NCBI GenBank assembly: GCA_034440615.1 | Contig: JAOTOM010005155.1 | Coordinates: 832,001 to 896,000 of the forward strand | From: Ashinkailepas kermadecensis | Taxonomy: Eukaryota > Arthropoda > Thecostraca > Neolepadidae | Direction of reading: 5' to 3' | Length of the DNA stretch: 64,000 bases | Shown here: positions 11,489 to 23,297 of the stretch, piece by piece | How the letters are laid out: each line of letters opens with the position of its first letter | Position numbering within the stretch: the first letter of the stretch is position 1 | Translations under genes and position numbers: made by a program | Notes under the pieces: generated by a model | Database searches by the model: none | The model's input: only the letters and a program-made list of their open reading frames with translations | Told to the model about the DNA's origin: nothing

Positions 11489-12530
11489 CGTCCGTCCGAC
11501 CGTCCTCCGGCAACAGCGGATCATCAACCGGGGGCGCTGGACCGTCCTCCGGCAACAGCGGATCATCAAGGGGCGCTGGACCGTCCGCCAGCAGCGCTGG
11601 ACCGTCCGCCGTCAGCGGATCATAGGGGCGCTGGACCGTCCGCCAGCAGCGCTGGACCGTCCGCCAGCAGCGCTGGACCGTCCGCCAGCAGCGCTGGACC
11701 GTCCGTCAGCAGCGCTGGACCGTCCGGCAACAGCGGATCTCAACGGGGCGCTGGACCGTCTAAACGTCAGCAACCGGGGGCGCTGGACCGTCCGCCAGCA
11801 GCGCTGGACCGTCCTCCGGCAACAGCGGATCATCAACCGGGGGCGCTGGACCGTCCTCCGGCAACAGCGGATCATCAACCGGGGGCGCTGGACCGTCCGC
11901 CAGCAGCGCTGGACCGTCCGCCAGCAACAGCGGATATAACCGGGGGCGCTGGACCGTCCGCCAGCAGCGCTGGACCGTCCGCCGGCAACAGCTGGATCAT
12001 CAACCGGGGGCGCTGGACCGTCCGTCCAGCAGCGTGACCGTCCTCCGGCAACAGCGGATCATCAACCGGGGGCGCTGGACCGTCCGCCAGCAGCGCTGGA
12101 CCGTCCGCCGGAGACGGGGTACCGTCCGTCCGACCGTCCTCCGGCAACAGCGGATCATCAACCGGGGGCGCTGGACCGTCCGCCAGCAGCGCTGGACCGT
12201 CCTGGCACGGATCCGACCGGGGGCGCTGGACCCGCCAGAGCGCTGACCGCCGGACAGCGCTGACCGTAGGGTGGACCGTCCTCCGGCAACAGCGGATCAT
12301 CAACCGGGGGCGCTGGACCGTCCGCCAGCAGCGCTGGACCGTCCGCCAGCAGCGCTGGACTGTCTGCCGGAGACGGGGTACCGTCCGTCGGCAACGGTTG
12401 ATCATTTGCCAGCAGCGCTGGACCGTCCGCCGACAGCGCTGAACCGTCCGTCAGCAGCGCTGGACCGTCCGCCGGCAACGACATGTCATCTGCCGACAGC
12501 GCTGGATCGTCCAATTGAAGCGGTGGACCG
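11489..12530. repeat. Composite minisatellite, 21-bp and 42-bp units
   Basis: A 21-bp module (gcgctggaccgtccgccagca) alternates with a longer module that starts with the same gctggaccgtcc and adds tccggcaacagcggatcat plus caaccggggg (about 42 bp in total). The two are mixed irregularly through about 1 kb. Runs of pure 21-mers occur at 11630-11720, and long modules dominate at 11810-11880. Degenerate copies with gttgatcatttgcc and gacatgtcatctgcc close the array. Open frames on both strands reflect the lack of stop codons in the unit. Confidence 0.95.
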
Positions 12531-13179
12531 TAGCTTCTTCGGAAGCTTTGTAGAGGTCTGGTCAGTAGTCCTAGGTGAGTTGTGCGCTTAGCCCGAGGAT
12601 GTGGTCGAAGTAAACTTCATTAGTTCGTTGAATGCTCGTTAACTAAATAAAAACGGGTGCTGCTGCGTGCCTGAAAAGACGGAGGCTTTTCCATTGCCGT
12701 ATGCCCATCGTTGAATTGACCTTCGATGAAGATGCGCCAATGAGAAGAGGATTCCAGAGCTTATTCCAATCGAAAACGCTGGCAAAAGCTTCAATGCGTG
12801 GCCTGACTAGCACAAATGTTTTCTGACTGGGTACCAATGTTCATTCTGCACGCAGCCACCCACTCAGTCCGTCACCATGGACTCTCGTGACTGGGAGACT
12901 GGATGACGTCCAGCAATGAATGATGCGGAATATACACAACGGCTGTGTGCTCGCTTGCGAAGAAGCGCTGAACTGGCACCGCTGCTCTGGAACGGTGGGG
13001 GCGTGATTATTTCGTAATCATCGTTATATTTAATGCACCATCTGGTTGTTGTGTAGATTGACTAATAGTTGCCCTCAAGTTCACGTTGCAGTAGCCAGTG
13101 GTCTGTCTCAATGGTACTAGCAACCTGTCGTGCGGTGCAAGCCAAAGACAACGTTTACTCCCCTTTCCAATTGTCAAAA
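12531..13179. other. Gene-free sequence
   Basis: Unique sequence between the composite minisatellite and the low-complexity block. No coding or regulatory feature was recognised. Confidence 0.4.
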
Positions 13180-13423
13180 AACCCGATAAACTGGCTCACG
13201 GGTATCCGGGGTTCCCTCTTTTAGAGGAAGAGTTTATAGGAGGGGCTCTTGGATCCTCTTTCTTATAATAATATTAAAATTTACAGGGGACAAAGGAAAA
13301 AATTTTTTTTAATATTAAAAACAAAAAGGGAACCCTACACCACAATAAAAAAAAAAAGAAAACTCAAGCAAAGGGGGGAAGCCGGGTTAAGGTAAACATG
13401 AAATTGGAAATAAAAAAATTAAA

Positions 13424-13458
<35 letters not shown>

Positions 13459-13530
13459 AAAAAAAAAAAATTCCCCTTCTTCCTCCCCCCCCTTTCCCCA
13501 TTCCTACAATTTATTTTTTTTTTTTTTTTT

Positions 13531-13591
<61 letters not shown>

Positions 13592-13707
13592 AAAACAAAA
13601 AAAAAAAAAAAAAAAAAAAATTTTTACCTCTTTTTTTCTTTTTTTTTTTTTTTTTTTTTTCACCCCACCCCCCCCCCCACCCCCCCCCTCCCAAATCCCC
13701 AAAAAAA

Positions 13708-13739
<32 letters not shown>

Positions 13740-13866
13740 GGGGGGGAATGGGGGGGGGGAGGTTGGGAGGGGGGGAAAGGGGGGGTAGGGAAAAAAAAAG
13801 GGGGGCCCCCCCCCCAAAACCCCCCCCCCCCAAACACCCCCCACACAAGAAAGGGGGGGAGGGGGG

Positions 13867-13910
<44 letters not shown>

Positions 13911-14450
13911 AAAAATTAAAAATTTTTAAATTTATTTTTTTTTTACCCTTATTTTTCCCTTTTTATCCTCCCCTCTCAACCCTCCCCCCCCCAAAAAACC
14001 CCCCTCCACACTTTAAAACTATAAAAATTTACTTTTTTTACTTCCACTTTTTATTTTTATTTAATAAAACCCCCCCCATTTTCACAATAATCACCCCCCC
14101 CTTCTTTTAAAAAAAAAAAAATTTCCTCCCTTCAAAAAAACCCTTTTTACCCCAAACCCCCCCCTCCCCCCCCCCCCCACCCCCCCAATTAAAAAAAAAA
14201 TATTAATTTTTAATATTTTTTTTTTTAAATAAATTTAAAAAAAAAAAAAAAAAAAAATAAAAAAAAAAACCCATGCCTAAAAAAAAACAAAAAAAAAAAA
14301 AAAAAAAAAAAAATTTTTTTTAAAAAAATATTTTTTTAATACTAAATCAAAAAACCAATATAAAACCCACTTCAAAAAAAAACCCCCCCCCTCCCCCAAA
14401 CCCCCCCCCCCACCAAAAAAAAAAAACAAAAAAAAAAAAAAAAAAAAACT
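13180..14450. other. Homopolymer block, probable sequencing or assembly artefact
   Basis: Normal sequence degrades from about 13180 into runs of single bases: A-runs over 40 nt, T-runs, a G-run of nearly 30, and C-runs. Mixed words are almost absent, and ordinary complexity returns abruptly at about 14450 (ctcctgagtagatcc). No repeat unit, transposon tail or biological pattern explains runs of all four bases side by side. The partly normal text at 13180-13330 already shows collapsed or expanded homopolymers. The simplest reading is a badly resolved consensus from noisy long reads, so the true sequence and length here are unknown. Open frames in it (poly-F, poly-P, poly-G) are meaningless. Confidence 0.75.
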
Positions 14451-16539
14451 CCTGAGTAGATCCTAGTGTTAAGATTTGAAGAAGTAGATGCATATGTTTT
14501 GCGACAATGGTTCGCTTACTGTAACTTTCGAGGAAGTCGAACTGTGAGTCCAATATCTCAAGGGCGGAATCCATCCCCGCGCACAAGATTCGAACTGCTA
14601 TAAGTACACAGGAATAAGGTTATGGAGATATGATATAGTACATCATGATATAGTACGTAGCTCATGCACATGTTACATGTCATCTGTTCTGCATGAGGTC
14701 ATTCCGCATACAGCATAAAAACAGCGCGCACAGCTGGTCCTATGAAACTATCATGACATGACAAAATTGGCTTTTTAATTGAGCCATTCGTCACGACGTG
14801 CCTTGGGTGTCGACATGAAAACGCTGGCAGTGCAAACTTACTGATGACAGAAGCTTGAGCACAGTTTCGGAAAAAAACATGGTAAGGGATGACAAATAGC
14901 ACATCCTCCCCTACGCATCACCTGCTAATTATAACCATAACTGGAAAACATGCAGGACATTAAACGTTAGATTTCGCTTTGGAGCGCTACGCTACGGTTA
15001 TCTATCTTTTAAAGTATGTCCGAAGCATGCATTCGTGAAGAAGGGCCATTTTCAACCATTAAATCCACCCTTCTCTTTTCGTTGCGCACGTGGCAGGGCT
15101 GCTGCTACGACCGCCGTGCAGTAACGACACTCATTATGATCACTATGTGCATGATCTGCATTGAAATACGAGCAAGCGACTGCCTGCACCACAGCTGAGG
15201 GAGGGCACGTGGGGGCGCTGGTGGAAACGTGCCACCTGTGTACTGGGCGGGCAATACCACAAGCGTGATGCAGAACCTGCCATGTAGTTCATGAGGGGAT
15301 CTGAGTTGAAACGTCACACCGAACATAGGGTCATAAAGCCACACGGCGTCCCCGTATGTATGAATTTATAGTCTCTGTTCCACTCACACAGAGGTGTGTG
15401 GATCAGGGTTGGAAAATATTCAGTTCCTGGATATTTATCATCCAAAATATCATCTTCTGCAGAAAGGCACGCCTGTTTTATCACTGAAAGGTTGAATGGC
15501 GCTGTTTGGCAATGACTGCAAGCCCACTGATCTTTGAAAGAATGCCAAGGAGCAACTGGGCAAAGTACATAAGGAAGTGTGGGGTGCTGTGAACAGAAAC
15601 CAAATTATTATCCTTGAATTGGATGGATTCCATACAATTTTCAGGTGCAGTGGAGGCGCTTCCGCTGAGGAACCCGAAACACGTTCTCACCTACATTCAC
15701 GTGCTTGCTATCCTAATATGTTCCCATAAGCGTCCAAAGTGAAAGAACCATCCATTCGTTCAGTAAAAACTGCACACTAAGATTTATAATACGTACTACA
15801 TGGTGAATTGTATTTTTAACTATACAGACGTAACATGGACGAGAGATGCATATTTATTTGATACATTCTTACCCGTCATGTACTGATTCTGATTGGCTAA
15901 ACCATGTTCATACCAGCAGTCAGCTGCTATTTTTATTCACCGACCTCAGGAGCGGCGCCGGGTATGTAAAAATAGGCAAGCAATTTGTCCATAGCATGAA
16001 CAGTGGCACTTGAATAGCACATAGGCTCTTTTCCTTTCAACCAATGGGTGTATTTATTGTGTGAAAACTAGATGCTGTAGACTATCCAATTTGGCACCTC
16101 ACATTAATCTAGCGTAGTGTGTGGAAGGACTGCACCATCTCGAGAGAACCCCTGGTGAAGCCCGTGAACCGGCATCTCACTCTTCGGGCCACAAAATATT
16201 GGAAACGGCCCTGAATTGACACTGCCATCACTATCTGGAGACAAATCCCCCGGTGACGCTCTCCAAGTCGGCCACTCATGATCCGTCAAACAAAATTTTG
16301 CAAATGCCTCTGGATCATAAGGAAGTCCCCCTGGATCCACTGCACTTCATCAATCACCCGCTATTTTAAAACAATATCCTGGTGACACTCATGAATCAGC
16401 ACCTTCACCACCCCTGAAATCCGCCATGGCATCCTTAAATCAGCACTTCAATCACCAACAAGCACTCTCTGTTGACAACCATGAATCAGCACATCATCCT
16501 CACATACACCAAATGCTGGAAACAGTTTTGAGTCTGCAC
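14451..16539. other. Gene-free sequence with old degenerate repeats
   Basis: No gene recognised. Between about 16100 and 16510 the words catgaatcagcacc, taaatcagcac, catcaatcaccc and ggtgac recur irregularly, which looks like a very old minisatellite. At 16411-16429 cccctgaaatccgccatgg, read on the other strand, resembles a hAT-type end, but no partner was found. Confidence 0.35.
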
Positions 16540-16670
16540 TAGAGGTGGCAAATGTAAGGACCGGAACCTCGTCAGTAAGCCCGGTCAGGAACGACGGGCT
16601 TTTTGGCCGGTCTTTGGAATATACACCGGGCTTCTAACCTGTCGGTCGGTTCGGTAAAATAAAAACAGCT
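16540..16670 (+). mobile_element. Possible hAT-type 5' end
   Basis: The sequence tagaggtggcaaatg followed by a CCGG-rich stretch (aagcccggtc, cgacgggctt, ggccggtc, ggtcggttcgg) resembles the terminal region of one class of hAT elements that start TAGAGGTGGCAAA (recalled pattern). A small hairpin (aagcccg / cgggctt) lies at 16578-16602. No matching right end or target-site duplication was found. Confidence 0.25.
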
Positions 16671-16930
16671 CAAACCCTAATGATATATAATAGTATATAA
16701 TGACTATGTACCTTCTGAGGCCAATTTTTACATTGAATCGGACAATTTTGTCATGGATTGAACGATCTGATGAAAAATACAGTATTTTGGATACAAATCG
16801 TTTCACATGCAATCAGACATATCAGATTGAATAGAGAAAATTGAAAATTAACATTAGCAGGGTACCAAACCACTGGGGGTCCAGACCTGCGAACGAACAT
16901 CTGAAGAGGGCCCCTATTTATCGATGGCCC
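16671..16930. other. Gene-free A/T-rich spacer
   Basis: Unique A/T-rich sequence with no recognisable feature between the possible hAT end and the TA microsatellite. Confidence 0.4.
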
Positions 16931-17100
<170 letters not shown>

Positions 17101-17744
17101 TAGGCAAACACGGTTAAATACGTGGGAAAATAAGGCACTCCGAGCTGGCGTGGCTAATGCGAGACCTGCAATAAATATCCAATAATCCGGTACATATACC
17201 ACGAACAAAAAACAACAACCATTTAGCTGTCGACACAAAAAAACAAGAAAAGAAGACCTATTACGGAATATAAAGTGACATTAACACATCTGCAATGAAG
17301 GCATAAGTTTTATTAGCTTGAGTAAGAATACAAGTGCTCATCTCCGTGGACACGATTGTTTTTTTTTCGGTTATCCGCTACGTTCAGACATAGCTAAATA
17401 GGAAGGGTGTTCATGATGAGGGTTGGGCCCAAATTGTTGCGCGTTTTCAACATCGTTATGCCTTCTCGAAATGAGGCGTCAATACCAGTGGGGAAAATAA
17501 GTGCAAGATTTGGGGACAGGGGAAGGACTAACAATATGTTTTAAAGTGTTAAAACATAGCCTTATTTTAATTTTGAACTTATCATTTGTGGCCAGGATTG
17601 TTGGATCCCTTCCCTCCTCAAATTGTATGCAAACATGGCACTGTTATAAACCAGAAATGCAGACCTCCTAAAGATACATCGAGATGCAGGAACTCAAAGC
17701 TTCATTGGAAGAGACATCAATTCAGTATTCGGCAAGGGGCAGGT
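17101..17744. other. Gene-free sequence
   Basis: No gene, RNA or repeat recognised. Confidence 0.4.
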
Positions 17745-17945
17745 AAATGCCTGTAGCGGCCGTAGACTTCCGTAAGGGGCCGCAAGCATCCGTAAGGTCC
17801 CGCACACGCTCGTAAGGACCGAATACGTTCGTAAGGATTCGCAAAGACCAGCATATGTTTGTAATGTCCCGTAGGCATTCGTATGAGCCCGTAAGCGGTC
17901 GTAGGAATCTGTAGTCGTCCGTAAAGGCCCTTTTAATGTGCCCGA
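17745..17945. repeat. Degenerate minisatellite with ~10/21-bp spacing
   Basis: Words of the form cgtaagg, cgcaagc, cgtaggc and cgtatgag recur about every 10-11 bp, pairing into a roughly 21-bp period (tccgtaaggggccgcaagca, then tccgtaaggtcccgcacacg and so on). Divergence is high, so the array is old. Confidence 0.7.
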
Positions 17946-20030
17946 AGGACACATACACATGGCTCAAAGTTTCACATCGGTCTCTTTATGGCGCGGATGA
18001 TGTATCTGCATCTGCATGCATAATTCAAAATCAGGCTAGGTCAACATGGTGACGTCGTGTTTGACTTCACAAAAACGAAGCGCAAGAAGTTTGTTTGCAG
18101 TTCCCAATGCCATACTTTTATGGCGAATTCAACGTCAGCGTCCATTGCTAGCCTGCAATGATCATTACATCGTTAAAAACACGGCAAGAGTTGAATGTCC
18201 TCGAATGACCTTGAATAATTGTTCAACTCAGGTAATCACAATCGGTTCGGCGACATCCATCATGCATGCAAACACCCAATCATCTTCGTACATTCCGTGC
18301 AGAAAAACCATGAGAATCCACCCTTTTGTCAATATCAGGCAGGAAGTCGTCCCGCGTTCAGACCCCATAGAGCAATAGCATGAAGTGACATGGCGAGAAA
18401 AAAAAACCCGCTAAAGGTGACACAAAGGTGCCACAAATTAAAGCGTCCTGCACGTGTACGTTTTTTGATTATCGTCGAAAAATCTGAACAGGGTGTGTGA
18501 CACCACCTCCCCCTCCCCTCTCTCTATTCTGGCGATGGTCAAGCAATGGTAAATACGACTTGACAGGGGGAAGCGGACATGATTAGGGAGGGGGCCACGG
18601 CCTCCCGTTAGCATACTAGAGTAGACTCTGGTGGCCGTCCTATCCGCTGCGACCCCCATGGCTACGTCACCATTCCTGGTAGCATTCATTAGCATGTCAT
18701 AGCGACGTGAAAGTGTGACGAACATCGTTTTATCCCTGGTGCCGTCACTGCCCAGGCGTATACCCTGCGTCCTAAGTAGTACCTACGCATCGACAGTATC
18801 AAGCAGCGCACAATTCCCAAATGCAATGGATGTTTGCCGTTAGTGAGCAAACATCGCAAGCGGTACAAATACTTCAGCTCCTGTAGAGCCCATCGGCACT
18901 GAGGGAACGCCACTGGGTGATATCCAACACCTCCCAGGCCAGCAGCGGCCATCAGCCAGACTCACCATGCGCGAGATCTTCATTCCGTACAATTGCTTTC
19001 CATTCAGTGCTCGCCTCCACCGGAGATGCATGAGTAAGTGAAAAGTGTTGGAAGGCGGCGGAGGCTCGCTGAGCGGCTGCTTAGACTGATATAGAGAGAT
19101 TACCCATTTAGAGCACGAAAATTGTTGCAGCAGCGGCGGCGCTGACTTTCGGAGATAACAAGAATGGTCCGGAAAGCGACTCAGGCACAGACTCTCGGCG
19201 ATTCAGAATGTGTATGCTGCTTTAACGTCGCCTCGGTTCGAAACCGTTCTGGATTGAATTGAGTAAAATATATCGTTTGCTCTTTTCCACACTCGTACCG
19301 TTCGCATTGGTGTTTGCACCACAGTCACCGAGACGCAGCCGAACGTTCAAAGCGAACATCGCTAGCCATCGCTCACGCAGCCGTTGCTACCAAACGAATG
19401 TCACACTTGGACGCACACGGGTGCAATTGGAATTCGCGCAGCTGGAATGTTTAGAAGCTGTATCTAGCGAAGCTCGATTTGAGCGAGGAGCACGTGACAA
19501 TTTCCGCGACAAGTCACGTGTTCGGCCTACTGGTGGCAGAATTGGCGTTCCATTTACAGATATTGGTTGATCCAGCTGATATCCTGTATTCTTGGCTAGC
19601 CGGCAGGTTGGTTCCCATTCTTCCCGGAGTTACGACAAGGATAGCCAGAACCATGATTTGTGTGCCGTCAATGCGCAATACACTCCCCCGTTCTACCTAG
19701 GCCCACCGATCAATACAGCAGTCAAGGGCGTATTTTCCATAATGTATGTTTGTTTGCTATTTGGGTATGCTCCAGAGTGCTTCGCAATCATTTAGGGCCC
19801 ACATTTTCGCTACTAGAATTGCATTGACCATGATGTATTGATTGATTGATGAGTCACTGGAATTGTGTTGATCTCGATGTTACTGATAACGTTACATGCC
19901 AGATGAAGTAAAATGAGCTTGATTATTTGTGGAACATAAGATTAGCTCTGGAAGGTGTGACTGCAGACGGTTCGTATGCGTGCCTACTCATCTAAAAGGT
20001 ACAGGAACTGTAATTTGCACATGCCACATA
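17946..20030. other. Gene-free sequence
   Basis: No gene recognised. ggttcgaaacc at 19235-19245 resembles a tRNA B box, but no cloverleaf or A box precedes it. A minus-strand G/C-rich patch at 18880-19150 lacks any recognisable product. Confidence 0.35.
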
Positions 20031-20089
20031 CCACATTTGAGTATTGCTTGCCACATTTGAGTATTGCTTGCCACATTTGAGTATTGCTA
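20031..20089. repeat. Three tandem copies of a 20-bp unit
   Basis: ccacatttgagtattgcttg is present in two full copies and a third of 18 bp, with no mismatch in the shared part. Confidence 0.95.
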
Positions 20090-20100
20090 CACATTGAGGA

Positions 20101-20122
20101 ATTTCCCAAGATCTTGGGAAAT
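20101..20122. repeat. Perfect 22-bp palindrome
   Basis: The arms atttcccaaga and tcttgggaaat are exact reverse complements with no loop. The half-site gatcttgggaaat reappears at 21050-21062, and related words (gagatctgggatt, ctgggaatccggg) follow directly to 20160. It could be a dimeric protein-binding site or a transposon internal palindrome. I cannot tell which. Confidence 0.9.
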
Positions 20123-20726
20123 CGCTCCGATCCTGAGATCTGGGATTCTGGGAATCCGGGCCCAAATCTAGGGACATTTGGGTGATTTTGCTGGAGCACC
20201 GTTTTATTCCTTTTTGAGAGAAGAACATGTTAACTCAGCTGTTCGCGTAGATAAGTGTACTATGGGTCCTGTTACTTTTGCATCTAGTGACGTCATGCGC
20301 TTCATGCCGTATATTGGACGTACTTCTTTACATACAGCTACTGGTTCTGCCATATTCTGCCAGGCCTTGGTTCCAACAATCTTGAGCGAGGGGTGGTCAC
20401 GGCGGAATAATACGATTCTGCATATATAATGACAAACTAGATGTAAACGAAGCATAGAAATAATAAATATAGGGAGAATATGCAAACCTATTATCTACCC
20501 TTAATTCTGCAATATAGTACAGCAAACTCACATACGTATACCGGCTTCATGATTTATAATTTTCTGGTGAGACTGCCGAAGCCTAGCTTCACAATGTTTT
20601 GGAGAGTCCTGATTCGAACATCGCAGCAACGTACTCCAGAGCGTATGGGCGTAGGGATCCGGGGCAGTGGGCAGCAGCTCCCCAACTTTCGAAGAGTTCA
20701 AATTTGACACTACTACATACTCTAGC
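20123..20726. other. Gene-free sequence
   Basis: No gene or RNA recognised between the palindrome and the small MITE candidate. Confidence 0.4.
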
Positions 20727-20903
20727 CAGGCCCGTTGTCAGGTTGGATAACTGTGGGAACGCCATCCCCTCTCCTCCCCTCCCCCATCCGGCCAGCAATC
20801 ATCTACTTCACCAATTACTTCATTATGACCATGGGTGTGCACTGAGGAAAATTTGGTCCGAAGGGGCTTGTACCCCTGAATATTTCGGCTGGCTACGGGC
20901 CTG
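20727..20903. mobile_element. Candidate 177-bp MITE with imperfect hAT-like terminal inverted repeats
   Basis: The left end reads caggcccgttgtcagg. The right end, read on the minus strand, is CAGGCCCGTAGCCAGC followed by CGAAATATTCAGGGG. The first nine bases match exactly, and 13 of 16 match overall. Ends of the type CAGGCCCGTAGCCAGG are familiar from animal hAT-derived elements (recalled). The element is far too short to encode a transposase. The flanking 8-mers (actctagc, gcctggcc) do not give a clean target-site duplication, so the element is old or the boundaries are slightly off. Confidence 0.45.
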
Positions 20904-21724
20904 GCCTGGCCATTAGTGCTGAATTGAAAGCACTAGGCACCTTGGTTGCAGCACACTGTAAAAGCGTATATATGATGTGTGATACGTACATATTAAGGTG
21001 TGAATGTACCGCTTCAATAAAAGCTAATCACATTTAACCGTGATCTTTGGATCTTGGGAAATGTGACGCCAAAAGGGAAGCAACTTGTGAAATTCGACCT
21101 GCGCTCAGTGGCAACACCGGTAACATGCATGTGATCAAATCAGGTCAAGGTCAAATGACGTTATATAAGGTCACTGCTCAATCGCATGAACCTGCTGTTC
21201 GAGTTACGTGTTAGGCACATTACGCATCAGATAACAAAATCGCTATTATATAGTCGTAGGTATAACTAAAAGAGTTAAACCTAGTTCATTCGTGGAGCAT
21301 CAGCTTACCGTGTCCAATGGGGAAGGGGAGGGGTAGTTACCTACAAACTTGTTTTGTTCAAAATTGTGCCAGAAATGCGAAAACCTGATGTGAAACAATG
21401 TGAAAGATTGCATCAAGCATTTCACAAAGAATGCCACAATAATGCATGTAATTGTATGGTAATTGTATGGTACTTCATGGTAATTGTGCCACGCTATCTA
21501 TGCAACGTGACATTGCCATGTCTTCTATTTGGCTACTACTCCGATGTAATGGTCAAGGATTGCTCTTTGATTATCTTCTGTGAATGCTGAATTGTAATCC
21601 ACTCTCCATTTATACCCTGGGAATACAAAAAGTAAAAATGTGCAACACAACTTCGAAAAGTTTAGGGCGTAACCTGACGAATGTCATCCAATGACCTCAG
21701 GGATGACGCGTGGTAACGTTCTGG
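20904..21724. other. Gene-free sequence with a TATA-like motif
   Basis: No gene recognised. See the separate entry for 21142-21169. Short iterations of ggtaattgtat occur at 21458-21485. Confidence 0.35.
21142..21169 (+). promoter_or_regulatory. AGGTCA direct repeat next to a TATA-like box (chance not excluded)
   Basis: aggtcaaggtca (two AGGTCA half-sites without spacer, 21142-21153) lies 8 bp before tatataag (21162-21169). AGGTCA is the half-site bound by nuclear receptors, and TCAAGGTCA is an extended monomer site (established knowledge). No convincing exon follows within 1 kb, so promoter function is speculative. Confidence 0.15.
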
Positions 21725-21995
21725 GCTAGTGCTGCACGTGCCATCAACAATTGAGCGACCGTCATCGTACTGGGCTCTGGGTTACTGCTACGTTCTAGCC
21801 TACTGTTACACGCATCATCAACAAATTAGCGACCGTCATCGTGCTGGGTGCTGGGTTACTGTTACGTTCTGGGTTACTGTTGGACGCACCATCAACAATT
21901 GAGCGACAGTCATCGTGCTGGTTTCTGGTTTGCTGCTATGTTCTGTGTTACTGTTGGACGCAGCATCGACAAACCAGCGATCGTCAGCGTAAGTT
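21725..21995. repeat. Degenerate minisatellite, ~74-bp unit, about 3.5 copies
   Basis: Each unit carries catcaacaattgagcgacc, then gtcatcgtgctgggtgctgg, then gttactgttacgttctggg. Copies differ by substitutions and small indels. The first is partial, and the last drifts (cgacaaaccagcgatcgtca). Confidence 0.8.
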
Positions 21996-22887
21996 GATCC
22001 AAGCACTTATGAAACACGATAACATCATGCATGCAAAACACGCACAAACGACCTAACATGACCTTTAATCGAACCATACGTGAATCCGATTGGCCTTGAA
22101 CACTTGAAGGCATCAGCACTAATTCTAAATATTTCCTTTTTCACACGCATTTATTGGTTTCGATAGCTAATTAATCAGGTCACTATTGGTGAAATTTGTG
22201 TGCCAATAGATGATCATAGCGTCATATCGACTTGACCTAAGGTTAGTTTGAAATCAATGTTTCCCAAAAACGTAGCCTAGTTGTTTTCTTTAAGGTTCCT
22301 CAAGTTTGAAGTCAGTAGAGCAACAGCCCTGACGATTTTTTAACGGATGATTGTAAGAAAACCCAAGGTGAGCAAAAAATTATCTTCAAAACATGCGCGC
22401 TAAAGATGCGTGGGTCAACCGACAAAAATATTTATCCTTCTCAACAATCGACATTGCCGGTTTGCTGCACAATTGGAAGTCTATATTCGCCGACTGGGGA
22501 TCTTGATTTGCTTGCTTTTTTGCAGCGACACTTGCCATGTTGCTGATCAATGAAGTGCTCAATCAACCAAACATCCTCCGATTTCCGAATTTGAGTTCTA
22601 AATGTCACTACGAAAAGATTGTTGAAAATTCTTCCTATATTATAACAGCGGATTTCGCACATGCATATGTATTAACTCAGTGAAATATCAAAGTCATACC
22701 TGCATCTAATGTGACAACAAGTTAGCTAAAGCCCAACTCGAATAGGCATTTTCTTCAGGAAGCTTATCTTGCCGAAAGAGCGATATTCTTTCAGCTCAAA
22801 AGCTGTTTTATTTTTGCAGCGGAGTCCGACGAATCAGAGCAGTGAGCCGTCCAGGTTTTCTGGGACATGACCCTCTACTGACCGATT
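21996..22887. other. Gene-free sequence
   Basis: No gene, RNA or mobile element recognised. Confidence 0.4.
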
Positions 22888-23297
22888 GTCGGACGCATTG
22901 TGGAACGACCACCATACGCCACATTGTGGCACGACCACCAGACGCCACATTGTGCCACCATACGGCCACCATACGCCACATTGTGGAACGGCCACCATAC
23001 GCCACATTGTGGAACGGCCACCATGCGGCCACCACACGCCACATTGTGGAACGGCCACCATACGCCACATTGTGGCACGGCCACCATACACCACATTGTG
23101 GAACGGCCACGATACGAACACCATACGCCACATTGTGGAACGGCCACCATACGCCACATTGTGGAACGGCCACCATACGGCCACCATACGGCCACCATTT
23201 TGGACGGCCACCATACGGCCATACGCCACATTGTGGAACGGCCACCATACGCCACATTGTGGAACGGCCACCATACGGCCACCATACGCCACATTGA
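22888..23297. repeat. Nested minisatellite, 26-bp unit built from 15-bp and 11-bp modules
   Basis: The 26-bp unit is gccacattgtggaac plus ggccaccatac. Extra copies of the 11-bp module alone occur at about 22960, 23020 and 23170-23220, so the two modules change copy number separately. Variants include gcacgg for gaacgg and acgacc for acggcc. The unit lacks stop codons on both strands, so five overlapping frames of 150-190 codons arise from it; none is a gene. Confidence 0.95.

Noticed and set aside
13529..13848. Proline- and glycine-rich frames in the homopolymer block
   Set aside because: The sequence itself is probably artefactual, so any frame in it is meaningless.
19235..19245. ggttcgaaacc, a perfect tRNA B-box match
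   Set aside because: No A box or foldable cloverleaf lies at the right distance upstream, and no acceptor stem could be formed.
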